Below, piece by piece: positions 15,784 to 22,899 of a stretch of DNA of 61,711 nucleotides. The stretch covers positions 1 to 61,711 of the forward strand of contig URDX01000010.1 in assembly GCA_900546695.1 (NCBI GenBank), given 5' to 3'. The stretch is from an uncultured Eubacteriales bacterium. Its GTDB lineage: Bacteria > Bacillota > Clostridia > Oscillospirales > CAG-272. Made by a program: the position numbers and the translations under genes. Numbering within the stretch: position 1 is the stretch's first letter; the number at the start of each line of letters is the position of its first letter. The notes beneath the pieces were generated by a model. It was not told the origin of the DNA. It ran no database searches and saw only the letters and a program-made list of their open reading frames with translations.

Positions 15784-15817
15784 AAAAAGAAAAAGCCGAA
15801 GCGGAATCTCCGCCTCG
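15784..15817 (-). terminator. Terminator of the phosphatidyltransferase gene
   Basis: Reverse strand GAGGCGGA, GAT loop, TCCGCTTC followed by GGCTTTTTCTTTTT. It lies about 60 bases after the stop at 15876. Confidence 0.75.
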
Positions 15818-15875
15818 ACAATTTAGTTTTAGCTGTTGAGCATCTGTGCTGCCACACCGTCACGCCGCAGCGCCG

Positions 15876-16424
15876 TCACGACCTGTTTCTCGTATCCCAC
15901 AATCCGAGCGAATCGTTCGTAATACCGATAATGTGCATTATCAGCTCCTCGGTCGACGCAAGAGCCGCGACCGAGCATACGCCGACGGCGTAAACCGTGA
16001 AGAACGAGCGACCGACAAGATACGGCGCAAAGAACACACCCGCGCCCGTCAGCTTGTTAAGCAGCGTATGAACCGATGCAAAACGATGCTGCTTTATCGC
16101 GCTGACCGCATAAGAAGCGAGACGAACGACAAGCACCGCCGCGACCGCATACCAATACGCATGCGGCAGAACGCTGTAATACTCAGGCAGCACGCGCGAA
16201 ATCATAACTATATAGAACGCAAGATCCGAAACACTGTCGAGCCGCGAACCGAATTCGGTCACTGCATCGAGCTTTCTTGCGATAAAGCCATCACAGGCAT
16301 CTGTAAGCCCACAAACGGTGTACACGGCGAAAAACGGCGCGGACATCGGCGGGACGAAAAGCAAAATAATTGCCCCGAAAAGTCTCACAGAGGTTATCAT
16401 ATTCGGAATCATCTTGTAATTCAT
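15876..16424 (-). CDS. CDP-alcohol phosphatidyltransferase family protein
   Basis: 182 residues with the family signature DGFIARKLDAVTEFGSRLDS (D-G-x2-A-R-x8-G-x3-D, next D after SVS), near residues 51-73, within several membrane helices. These enzymes move a phosphatidyl group from CDP-diacylglycerol to an alcohol such as glycerol-phosphate or serine; the product cannot be told from sequence. The ATG at 16424 is chosen because TGAGG lies 6 bases upstream and a good promoter starts transcription at about 16479; the longer upstream frame crosses that promoter. Single-gene unit with its own terminator. Confidence 0.9.
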   Translation of the reverse strand: MNYKMIPNMITSVRLFGAIILLFVPPMSAPFFAVYTVCGLTDACDGFIARKLDAVTEFGSRLDSVSDLAFYIVMISRVLPEYYSVLPHAYWYAVAAVLVVRLASYAVSAIKQHRFASVHTLLNKLTGAGVFFAPYLVGRSFFTVYAVGVCSVAALASTEELIMHIIGITNDSLGLWDTRNRS

Positions 16425-16485
16425 AAAAAACCTCAAACGTCTGATATCATACACGGCGGCACCTCTTCCGAAGCATCCATGCTTC

Positions 16486-16514
16486 ATTATAACACGTAAG
16501 GAAATAAAGTGCAA
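16486..16514 (-). promoter_or_regulatory. Promoter of the phosphatidyltransferase gene
   Basis: Reverse strand TTGCAC (16514-16509), 17-base spacer, TATAAT (16491-16486). Confidence 0.75.
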
Positions 16515-16718
16515 GTTTTTTGGTAAAAAAACTGCTCTTACATTTCCGTAAGCTCCGACAGCTGCGAAATTGCCGTTTGCAATTTCCGTCCCCGTCACGC
16601 TGCTGCGGCCTTTAATCTGATTGTAGTCCCGCATCGCGCGGGTTATTCATCGCACGCAAAAGGCGCAATATACAATTTCGCGCACTCCGCACACCATATT
16701 ATTATGCATAATAAACAC

Positions 16719-16747
16719 TTGATTTTCGAGAGTAAAAGTGATATAAT
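16719..16747 (+). promoter_or_regulatory. Promoter of tRNA-Trp
   Basis: TTGATT (16719-16724), 17-base spacer, TATAAT (16742-16747); the tRNA begins 26 bases later. Confidence 0.8.
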
Positions 16748-16773
16748 CTGAATGTTACAACAACCGAATACAT

Positions 16774-16849
16774 AGGGGTATAGCTCAGTTGGTAGAGCAG
16801 CGGTCTCCAAAACCGCGTGTCCAGAGTTCGAGTCTTTGTGCCCCTGCCA
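16774..16849 (+). tRNA. tRNA-Trp (CCA anticodon)
   Basis: 76 bases including an encoded 3' CCA. Acceptor arm AGGGGTA with TGCCCCT, D arm TAGCTCAGTTGGTAGAGCA, anticodon stem-loop CGGTCTCCAAAACCG with anticodon CCA, T arm with GTTCGAGTC. Complete cloverleaf. It is followed at once by a terminator hairpin and by a hairpin array related to 4492-4661. Confidence 0.97.
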
Positions 16850-16850
16850 G

Positions 16851-16882
16851 AAAAAAGCACTTGCTGTCGCAAGTGCTTTTTT
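16851..16882. terminator. Terminator after tRNA-Trp
   Basis: AAAAAAGCACTTGC pairs with GCAAGTGCTTTTTT. Nearly identical to 4457-4488, so it is part of the shared repeat and was probably brought in with it. Confidence 0.85.
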
Positions 16883-16992
16883 CAGTTATTTTCGCTGCGT
16901 TCACGCTGCGAATATAATAGAACTGCGCCGCAGGCGCAATATCACTTTTGCCGCAGGCAAAAATATCACGCCGGGCAGCACGAGGCATATCA
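16883..16992. repeat. Shortened hairpin array related to 4492-4661
   Basis: After the shared CAGTTAT it keeps mainly the second half of the array: TGCGCCGCAGGCGCA, linker ATATCAC, TTTTGCCGCAGGCAAAA, linker AATATCAC and a CGCCGGGCAGCACGAGG remnant. The four-helix-bundle and TIGR04076 genes are absent. Confidence 0.65.
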
Positions 16993-17086
16993 CTTAATTC
17001 ACTTCATCCAGCATTCTGCGGTAAATATCATCTTATCTTAACGGGGATGCGGACAATGAAAACTAAAGGAACAGACGCTGCGATAT

Positions 17087-17154
17087 ATTGAATCGAATCA
17101 TTAGGGCTCCGGGTCGTATATAAAATGTGACATCCGGACCTAATTCGAATCAAT
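17087..17154. repeat. Imperfect inverted repeat
   Basis: ATTGAATCGAATCATTAGG and, inverted, CCTAATTCGAATCAAT surround an inner CTCCGGG / CCGGA pair. It could be the terminus of a small element or a stem-loop; no function assigned. Confidence 0.5.
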
Positions 17155-17199
17155 AAACTTTATGGCTTCTGCTGACTTCTTGCGGTTCGTTGTTACTAT

Positions 17200-17515
17200 G
17201 CTTCGCTTCGAATTTGTCTACTCCTTTACAGCCGCAAGACCTCCTCAGGTAAGCGTTACCGCATTCACCTCATATATCTGCTGCACTTACACCTTGAAAT
17301 TCGGGCAGTATCGGACTCTGTTTTGCTTGGGAAACTCGTCCGTTTCAAGTATGCCTTTTATGCAGTTCCTGTTCGTCAGGCCGAGGCTTTGCTTTGGGCT
17401 TCCTTCAGACTCCGCCTCATGACGGATGCCATTGCCCCCTGCTGACAGTTCCTACCGCCTTGCCTGCAGCGGCAGCGGACTTTCACCACCATGTTGTATC
17501 GCATGCCGAGCGCAC
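17200..17515 (-). mobile_element. Group II intron remnant (5' end and domain I only)
   Basis: Reverse strand from 17515: GTGCGCTCGGCATG, then GGTGGTGAAAGTCC, GGAACTGTCAGC, CTGAAGGAAGCC, CAAAGCCTCGGCCTGACG and AGGAGGTCTTGCGGC, which is the ordered 5' region of bacterial group II introns. No reverse transcriptase/maturase frame and no recognisable domain V follow, so the element is a truncated, inactive copy. It starts directly after a terminator hairpin, the placement typical of class C introns. The downstream limit is uncertain and may reach about 17160. Confidence 0.75.
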
Positions 17516-17516
17516 C

Positions 17517-17568
17517 AAAATACACGCCCGATACGCACAATGACTGTGCATATCGGGCGTATATTTTG
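17517..17568. terminator. Terminator hairpin next to the intron 5' end
   Basis: AAAATAcaCGCCCGATA...GCACA pairs with TGTGC...TATCGGGCGtaTATTTT. Symmetric A and T runs make it bidirectional. It forms the 5' exon of the intron remnant. Confidence 0.8.
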
Positions 17569-17660
17569 TATTGTAACCGTAATCAAACCTTTATCGCAAT
17601 ACGAAACGCTGTCTAAAAAAGTTAATAAAAAGAAAAGCTCCAAAGGAAACGCCGATTCTC

Positions 17661-17756
17661 GGGGCGTTGCCCCGAACCCCGTGATGTTTGGGGCTTTGCC
17701 CCAAACTCACGCATAAAGGCTCCGCCTTTATGCGCCGCCCATTGAAAAGGCGGGCG
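17661..17756. repeat. Cluster of small perfect hairpins
   Basis: GGGGCGTTGCCCC, TTGGGGCTTTGCCCCAA, GCATAAAGGCTCCGCCTTTATGC (23 bases, stated as arms GCATAAAGGC and GCCTTTATGC) and a CGCCC/GGGCG pair follow one another. This looks like a palindromic intergenic repeat cluster. From 17757 to 17933 no gene is seen; three CCGCGTCCT units occur at about 17907-17935. Confidence 0.55.
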
Positions 17757-17933
17757 AAACTTTTCTGCAGCTTACAGCCTTAGTCAGTGCGCCGCGGGTG
17801 AAGCCTTTACCTCGCAATCGTCCCGCTGCTCTGCCCGAGAAAAAGCCCCTCAGTCACAAAGTTTTCGTCAGGTCTTTTTCAAAAGGCCGCGTTCCCTCTC
17901 TCCGCATCCCCCGCGTCCTCCGCGTCCTCCGCG

Positions 17934-18713
17934 TCAAAGCTCGGTGGTCACTATTCTTGCGTTAGCTCTCGGTTTGCCGTCGGCACCGACGGCGGAGAAC
18001 AGGTACTCGCTGCCGCTGCGATCGCTGCGGTGCACGGTCAGCTCCTCGCCGATCCGTGCTTCGCACAGGTATGCGACGGATATCTCGCTCACCCTACGGC
18101 GATAGAGATGCGGACAATGCTCGGCATGCACACCGAGCGCGAGCTCGGGCAGCTCTGCGCCTTTCAGCTCAGGGAGAAAGTCGCAGAACATATCGGGATA
18201 CACGGTATTATTCATATGCCCGTTTTCGTCTCCGTCGGAATAGCGCACGGGGCGCGTGCCGACGACAGGCGCGTCTGCTTCGGGCGCGGGAAAACGCAGC
18301 GGAGCGGCGACATCTATCGGCTCATCGATATCAAAGCCGTATTTCACATCGCTCTGCTTTACGAATGCGCGCGTTGCGGTATCGAGCATCGCCCATGTTG
18401 TCGAAAGCTCGGCAATGCGCTCATCCCCACGGTCGATGCTGCCGCAGCGATAAAAGACGACCCCCTTGCCGGGGCAAGCCCATGTATTTACGGTAAGCTC
18501 ATCGTATGTACGTACGGGCGCATACAGCCTCATTGCAAGCCTACTGAGAACATAAGCCCTCCCCTCGGCGCGGAGTGCGTTGAGAGAAGGGCCCATGAAA
18601 TAATGTTGGTTTGCGGCGGCATCCTGAAGCCATCTCAGGACCGCCGAGGCAGATGCGATACCGTCAATATCCGTTTCCGATGAGCGAACGGTTATATGAT
18701 CGGTCCACTTCAA
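17934..18713 (-). CDS. Acyl-ACP thioesterase
   Basis: 259 residues forming a tandem hot-dog fold of the FatA/FatB-like family. The first domain contains SETDIDGIASASAVLRWLQD; the second carries DGDENGHMNNTVYPDMFCDF, where Asn and His around HMNN are the expected catalytic positions. It releases fatty acids from acyl-carrier protein, ending chain elongation. It starts 21 bases after the aldolase gene on the same strand and is probably co-transcribed with it. Bacterial members often adjust membrane fatty acids; specificity cannot be read here. Confidence 0.85.
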   Translation of the reverse strand: MKWTDHITVRSSETDIDGIASASAVLRWLQDAAANQHYFMGPSLNALRAEGRAYVLSRLAMRLYAPVRTYDELTVNTWACPGKGVVFYRCGSIDRGDERIAELSTTWAMLDTATRAFVKQSDVKYGFDIDEPIDVAAPLRFPAPEADAPVVGTRPVRYSDGDENGHMNNTVYPDMFCDFLPELKGAELPELALGVHAEHCPHLYRRRVSEISVAYLCEARIGEELTVHRSDRSGSEYLFSAVGADGKPRANARIVTTEL

Positions 18714-18734
18714 AGCCGAATACCTCGCTGTCGC

Positions 18735-19664
18735 TTACGCCTTGCCGTTAGAGCCGAGGACGTTAACGATCTTATGAGATACCATCTTCTTGACCTCGTC
18801 ACGAGCGACCTTGAGGTAGCCGCGGGGGTCAAATACGGAGGGCTCTGCGGTCATTACGCGGCGGATGCCTGCGGTGAACGCGAGACGGATATCCGAGTCG
18901 ATATTGATCTTGCAGACTGCCATCTCAGCAGCGCGGCGAAGCAGCTCCTCTGGAACGCCCTTAGCGCCGTCGAGCTTACCGCCGCAAGCGTTAATCTCGT
19001 CAACGAGCTCCGGAATAACGGAGGATGCGCCGTGAAGAACGATCGGGAAGCCGGGGAGGCGCTTGCCTACCTCTTCGAGGATATCGAAGCGCAGACGGGG
19101 CTCGCCCTTGAACTTATATGCGCCGTGGCTTGTACCGATAGCGATAGCAAGCGAGTCAACGCCTGTCTTGGAGACGAACTCCTCAACCTCTGCGGGATTG
19201 GTATACATAGCGTCGTCAGCGTCGACCTTAACGTCATCCTCAACGCCTGCGAGCTTACCAAGCTCACCCTCAACGACAACACCGCGCTCGTGAGCGTACT
19301 CAACTACCTTACGGGTGAGCTCGATGTTCTCCTCAAAGGAATACTTAGAACCGTCGATCATAACGGAGGTAAAGCCGCCGTCGATGCAGCTCTTGCAGAT
19401 ATCGAAATCTGCGCCGTGATCAAGGTGGAGGGCAACGTCGATACCCGAATCCTTTACAGCAGCCTGAGCGAGCGCCATCAGGTATTCATGCTTAGCGTAC
19501 TTACGTGCGCCTGCGGAAACCTGCATGATAACAGGAGACTTGTTCTCCTCTGCAGCCTCTGCGATAGCCTGAATTATCTCCATATTGTTGATGTTGAAAG
19601 CACCGATAGCATAGCCGCCTTCATAAGCCTTCTTAAACATCTCTGTTGTTGTTACAAGGGCCAT
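18735..19664 (-). CDS. fba: Class II fructose-bisphosphate aldolase
   Basis: 309 residues. Metal-binding and substrate motifs are present: VALHLDHGADF near 82, VVVEGELGKLAGVED near 135, GTSHGAYKF near 178, VLHGASSV near 208 and KINIDSDIR near 252. It splits fructose-1,6-bisphosphate into DHAP and glyceraldehyde-3-phosphate using zinc. The ATG at 19664 is preferred because AGGAG lies 8 bases upstream; the longer frame has no ribosome site. Promoter TTGATT-N17-TAAACT lies upstream at 19754-19726. Confidence 0.96.
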   Translation of the reverse strand: MALVTTTEMFKKAYEGGYAIGAFNINNMEIIQAIAEAAEENKSPVIMQVSAGARKYAKHEYLMALAQAAVKDSGIDVALHLDHGADFDICKSCIDGGFTSVMIDGSKYSFEENIELTRKVVEYAHERGVVVEGELGKLAGVEDDVKVDADDAMYTNPAEVEEFVSKTGVDSLAIAIGTSHGAYKFKGEPRLRFDILEEVGKRLPGFPIVLHGASSVIPELVDEINACGGKLDGAKGVPEELLRRAAEMAVCKINIDSDIRLAFTAGIRRVMTAEPSVFDPRGYLKVARDEVKKMVSHKIVNVLGSNGKA

Positions 19665-19725
19665 TTCATTCACTCCTATTCCGCGCGGCGGTAAGCCACG
19701 CAATGTCTAAATATTTAACGGCTAT

Positions 19726-19754
19726 AGTTTACCGCAAAAGAGTGAAAAAATCAA
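19726..19754 (-). promoter_or_regulatory. Promoter of fba
   Basis: Reverse strand TTGATT (19754-19749), 17-base spacer, TAAACT (19731-19726). Confidence 0.65.
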
Positions 19755-19809
19755 GTCTTTTTTAACATAACGTGCCCCTGCGGATAAAAATTAACAAGTA
19801 ATACGATAA

Positions 19810-20223
19810 TCAGAGCTTTTCCGCCTCGGTTTGCTCTGCGGCAGACGCGGGTACAAACTCTCCCGCCGCACCGCCGAGTCCGAACGATACCGAAATAGCG
19901 CCGTCTACGCGTGCCATAGCCTCGTCGTCGAGGTGCCCCATACGCTCGCCGAGCCGCTGCTTGTCGATGGTCCTTATCTGCTCGAGCAAAACGATGGAAT
20001 CACGCGAAAGTCCGCCTCTCGCCCGCCCCGACGAGAACAGCTCGATGTGCGTCGGCAGCCGCGATTTGCCCATGCGGCTCGTTATCGCCGCCGCGATAAC
20101 CGTCGGGCTGTATTTGTTTCCTACGTCATTTTGTATGATAAGTACGGGTCTGACGCCGCCCTGCTCAGAACCGACGACAGGCGACAGATCGGCGAAAAAT
20201 ATATCTCCTCGTTTTACAGTCAT
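19810..20223 (-). CDS. mazF: MazF/PemK-family endoribonuclease toxin, no antitoxin beside it
   Basis: 137 residues. MTVKRGDIFFADLSPVVGSE, GGVRPVLIIQNDVGNKYSPT, and LLEQIRTIDKQRLGE are the conserved MazF strands, including the catalytic Arg and Thr positions. Such enzymes cut mRNA at short sites and are normally held by an antitoxin encoded just upstream. Here 400 bases upstream hold no antitoxin-like frame. A C-terminal extension of about 25 residues (EFVPASAAEQTEAEKL) exceeds the usual ~115. ATG 20223 is 8 bases after GGAGAG; a GTG three codons earlier is less likely. Confidence 0.92.
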   Translation of the reverse strand: MTVKRGDIFFADLSPVVGSEQGGVRPVLIIQNDVGNKYSPTVIAAAITSRMGKSRLPTHIELFSSGRARGGLSRDSIVLLEQIRTIDKQRLGERMGHLDDEAMARVDGAISVSFGLGGAAGEFVPASAAEQTEAEKL

Positions 20224-20628
20224 AATATTCACTCTCCGCTGTTTTCTTTTTCCGCTCAGACGGTTGACCGTCTGCTGTTATTCTTTACCGCGTCACGCAT
20301 TTTTAATCATCGCGCGGGGCACATTCTTCGGTTTTATTTCAATTTCATTTTATGCGCGCCGCAGCCGTGCGGTGAATGCGTTATATCGTCCGATGAGCCG
20401 CGGTCGATACCCGTGCGGAGTATGCCGAGTGAGCGGAGAATGTGAGCTGCGCGACGGGGCGCGGGTGCTCTGCAGTGTGCGGGATACACGACGCGGTACG
20501 GAGCGGAGAGCAGGACGAAGAGCAATGCGAGAGCAGCATTTTCCGACATGCGGCGGCAGTGCGCGACACCGCTCGACAGAGAAAATTGTTAATTTTTTTA
20601 TTTTTCTCCGCACATGCCGCGCAGGCGC
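20224..20628. other. Intergenic stretch, no supported gene
   Basis: GC-rich DNA with frames on both strands. A 71-codon reverse frame (20549-20334) begins with a hydrophobic stretch but has no ribosome site. No RNA family was recognised. Confidence 0.4.
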
Positions 20629-20657
20629 TTTACAAGCGGATTTTTTTATGTTAATAT
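20629..20657 (+). promoter_or_regulatory. Promoter of nrdR
   Basis: TTTACA (20629-20634), 17-base spacer, TAATAT (20652-20657); AAGAGGA precedes the ATG at 20696. Confidence 0.65.
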
Positions 20658-20695
20658 AAGGTATAAGCTCACCCGAGACAAGAGGAATACCGAAT

Positions 20696-21151
20696 ATGAA
20701 ATGCCCGATATGCGGATATCAAGACAGTAAGGTAATAGATTCCCGTCCCACCGAGGACGGAAGCATCCGCCGACGCAGAGAATGCCTCGGCTGCTCGCAC
20801 CGCTTCACCACCTTTGAAACGATAGAATCCAAGCCGCTCTTTGTCATAAAGAAGGACGGCAGCCGCGAGCTGTTCGACCCCGGAAAGCTGCTCGGCGGTA
20901 TCATCAAGGCGTGCTACAAGCGCCCCGTCAGCTCCGAGCAGATGAACGCCATCATACACGCGGTAGAGCAGTCGGCGGCAAACTCCTTCAGCGAGGAGAT
21001 ACCGAGCTCTGAGATAGGCTCTATAGTTATGGACGAGCTGCGTAAGATCGACGAGGTATCATATGTGCGCTTCGCATCGGTCTACCGCGAGTTTCGCGAT
21101 GCCGAGACGTTTATGAAGGAGCTGTCAAAGCTCGGAGTCGAGACGAAATAA
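20696..21151 (+). CDS. nrdR: Transcriptional repressor NrdR
   Basis: 151 residues, normal length. An N-terminal zinc ribbon has CPICGYQDSKV and CLGCSHRFTTFE; an ATP-cone domain follows with VIKKDGSRELFDPGKLLGGI. NrdR senses ATP/dATP and represses ribonucleotide reductase genes by binding paired NrdR boxes. No nrd gene is in the window, so the targets lie elsewhere. Own promoter upstream and own terminator downstream. Confidence 0.97.
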   Translation: MKCPICGYQDSKVIDSRPTEDGSIRRRRECLGCSHRFTTFETIESKPLFVIKKDGSRELFDPGKLLGGIIKACYKRPVSSEQMNAIIHAVEQSAANSFSEEIPSSEIGSIVMDELRKIDEVSYVRFASVYREFRDAETFMKELSKLGVETK

Positions 21152-21177
21152 TCCGAACCCGAGTATAATTACGAATA

Positions 21178-21219
21178 AACAAAGCCGTGCCGAAATCGAC
21201 ACGGTTTTGTTTGTTTTTA
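21178..21219 (+). terminator. Terminator of nrdR
   Basis: AACAAAGCCGTG pairs with CACGGTTTTGTT around a 10-base loop, followed by TGTTTTT. Confidence 0.85.
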
Positions 21220-21380
21220 CATAATTTACTCAGGCGGCGGCACGGGGAAACATTTTTGTAGAATTTTTGTAAAAACTATTGATTTTTTTCGAAAAATGCA
21301 ATATACTGTTTTTGCAAGAGGATATGAAGAAAGGAGATTCCCGAACATAATATTCTGCAGTACGGAAAGCGGCTTTACGT

Positions 21381-21710
21381 GTGCCGAAAGAAATGTACAC
21401 GGTTTCGTTTGTAAAATACTTTAATATCCCGAGAGAGGTTTTCGATAAAGCTTGCGATGAATTCATCGAACGCATCGGGTATCTGCACGAAAGGGACGGC
21501 GACGACATTTCGACGGAATCCTATGAGCTTCCGAATGCCGATATAATCTGCACCTTTGACAACGAGATAACAAACAACTATTATCTCCGCGCAACTATTA
21601 TCTCCGCGATCAGGCGTGTATTATATACACCCCCGCCGATGAGTACTGAGCCTGTACGGCATCCCGCAAAAATACCGTGCGGGCAGGACGACGCTCACGG
21701 TATGGCATGA
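21381..21710 (+). CDS. Hypothetical protein
   Basis: 109 residues from GTG 21381; ATG 21393 (MYTVSFVKYFNIPREV) is an alternative. Neither has a good ribosome site; an AAAGGAGA at 21331 has no in-frame start close behind it. The first ~80 residues look like a real acidic protein (FDKACDEFIERIGYL, ICTFDNEITNNYYLRA), while the last ~25 are low-information. No domain recognised. It may be a degraded gene. A strong terminator follows at 21762-21808. Confidence 0.4.
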   Translation: MPKEMYTVSFVKYFNIPREVFDKACDEFIERIGYLHERDGDDISTESYELPNADIICTFDNEITNNYYLRATIISAIRRVLYTPPPMSTEPVRHPAKIPCGQDDAHGMA

Positions 21711-21761
21711 ACGCATAACATAACAAAGCGCCGCTCTGCCGGGAGCGCGCGGAAATAAGCA

Positions 21762-21808
21762 CTGCCGCGCGAGGTCGAACATCCGACCCCACGCGGCAGG
21801 CTTTTTTT
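21762..21808 (+). terminator. Terminator with 8-bp GC stem
   Basis: CTGCCGCG...GGTCG pairs with CGACC...CGCGGCAG and is followed by CTTTTTTTAT. Confidence 0.85.
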
Positions 21809-21841
21809 ATGTAAACGAGAGATTTTATATATGCAAGAAAT

Positions 21842-21972
21842 TTTTGTATATTCGACGGATTGTCTATATACGCAACGGATATTCTACATAAACAACGAAT
21901 CATCTATATACGCAGCGAAATTCCATATACACAACGAATCATCTATATACGCAGCGGATTTTTCTATATAAT
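21842..21972. repeat. Degenerate 20-bp tandem repeat array (about 6 units)
   Basis: Units TCTATATACGCAACGGATAT (21863), TCTACATAAACAACGAATCA (21883), TCTATATACGCAGCGAAATT (21903), CCATATACACAACGAATCA (21923) and TCTATATACGCAGCGGATTT (21942), with weaker units at both ends. Odd and even units resemble each other more, giving a 40-bp higher-order period. It lies directly after the stop of the hemolysin III gene. Confidence 0.8.
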
Positions 21973-22649
21973 CACGCAAGTATCACATGAAAGAAAATGC
22001 AGAAGAAATGCATGATGCTTCCCGCAAGCACGAACATATGAAACACCGAATGCATATATCTATGCTTCTTTCCGATGCCGTAGAGAACCGCGCCTATCGT
22101 ATACGAGATACCGCCGCCGAGCAGCCAGAGCAGCCCGCCGAGGTCGAGCGAGGCTATCGTAGGTCTGACTGCTATTGCGATGCACCAGCCCATGCCGATA
22201 TAGCACGCCATAGAGAGCTTCTGATACTTTTTGAGGTCAATGGCGGTAAAGGTCGTCGCAAGCACCGCAAAGCCCCATACAACACCGAATATCGCCCATG
22301 CCCACCCTGGATAATTACGTCTTATCGCGACGAGCAGAATGGGTGTATAGCTTCCGCCTATCAGAAAATATATCGAGCAATGGTCGAGCACCTGAAGAAC
22401 GCGCTTTCCCATACAATCGTGCAGACCGTGATAGATGCTCGACATCGTATAGAGAATGACGAGCGATGCACCGTACAGCGCGCCGCTTACAACACCCCAT
22501 GCGTCGCCCCTGACCGCAGCAAACACAACGCACAGCACAAGCGCGGCTATTCCGAGCGCGCCGCCGACGATGTGCGACACCATGTTGAATATTTCCTCAC
22601 TCTTTGTATAGCTCGGCAGCACTCGCTTTGACAGCTTTGTTCTTTCCAT
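21972..22649 (-). CDS. Hemolysin III family membrane protein (PAQR fold)
   Basis: 225 residues with seven predicted membrane helices. Motifs of the family are present: EIFNMVSHIVGGALG, SSIYHGLHDCMGKR, LDHCSIYFLIGGSYTP and the C-terminal HRYMHSVFHMFVLAGSIMHFF with clustered histidines, likely metal ligands. Named for hemolytic activity of a Bacillus relative, though most bacterial members affect membrane lipid or fluidity homeostasis. Its promoter and a hairpin at the transcript 5' end lie at 22697-22765. Confidence 0.92.
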   Translation of the reverse strand: MERTKLSKRVLPSYTKSEEIFNMVSHIVGGALGIAALVLCVVFAAVRGDAWGVVSGALYGASLVILYTMSSIYHGLHDCMGKRVLQVLDHCSIYFLIGGSYTPILLVAIRRNYPGWAWAIFGVVWGFAVLATTFTAIDLKKYQKLSMACYIGMGWCIAIAVRPTIASLDLGGLLWLLGGGISYTIGAVLYGIGKKHRYMHSVFHMFVLAGSIMHFFCIFFHVILA

Positions 22650-22696
22650 ATATTATATCCTTTCCTGTCGTAAAAACGGGACATCCGAAAATAAAA

Positions 22697-22734
22697 TGCT
22701 CAAGATAATAACGCATCGCGCATCATCTTGAGCA
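22697..22734 (-). promoter_or_regulatory. Hairpin at the 5' end of the hemolysin III transcript
   Basis: Reverse strand TGCTCAAGAT pairs with ATCTTGAGCA around an 18-base loop and is followed by TTTTATTTTC. It begins at or within a few bases of the predicted transcription start, so it may act as an early terminator or a stabilising 5' stem. Confidence 0.6.
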
Positions 22735-22736
22735 CT

Positions 22737-22765
22737 ATATTACATCATTGCCATTTAAATGTCAA
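22737..22765 (-). promoter_or_regulatory. Promoter of the hemolysin III gene
   Basis: Reverse strand TTGACA (22765-22760), 17-base spacer, TAATAT (22742-22737). Confidence 0.8.
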
Positions 22766-22899
22766 GCATCGAATTGTTAATTTTTTCGTTCAGCGCCTCC
22801 GCGAACGCAAAAGCGGTAATTTTTTCACCGACCGCGCTGTGTCCCGCAACGTGTCCGAAGTCCCGCGCGCGTTCCCGTTGTATTCTGTACCCTTGCCGC

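Noticed and set aside
18696..19694. 332-codon forward frame antisense to fba
   Set aside because: The aldolase on the other strand has all family motifs; the forward product has none.
20334..20549. Reverse 71-codon frame with a signal-peptide-like start
   Set aside because: No ribosome site, no similarity recognised and codon use like shadow frames. Also considered as a MazF antitoxin, but it is too far upstream and lacks an antitoxin-like pattern.
21842..21972. CRISPR array
   Set aside because: Units are directly adjacent without unique spacers, are degenerate and only 20 bp long, and there are no cas genes. The same applies to the 15- and 16-bp arrays.
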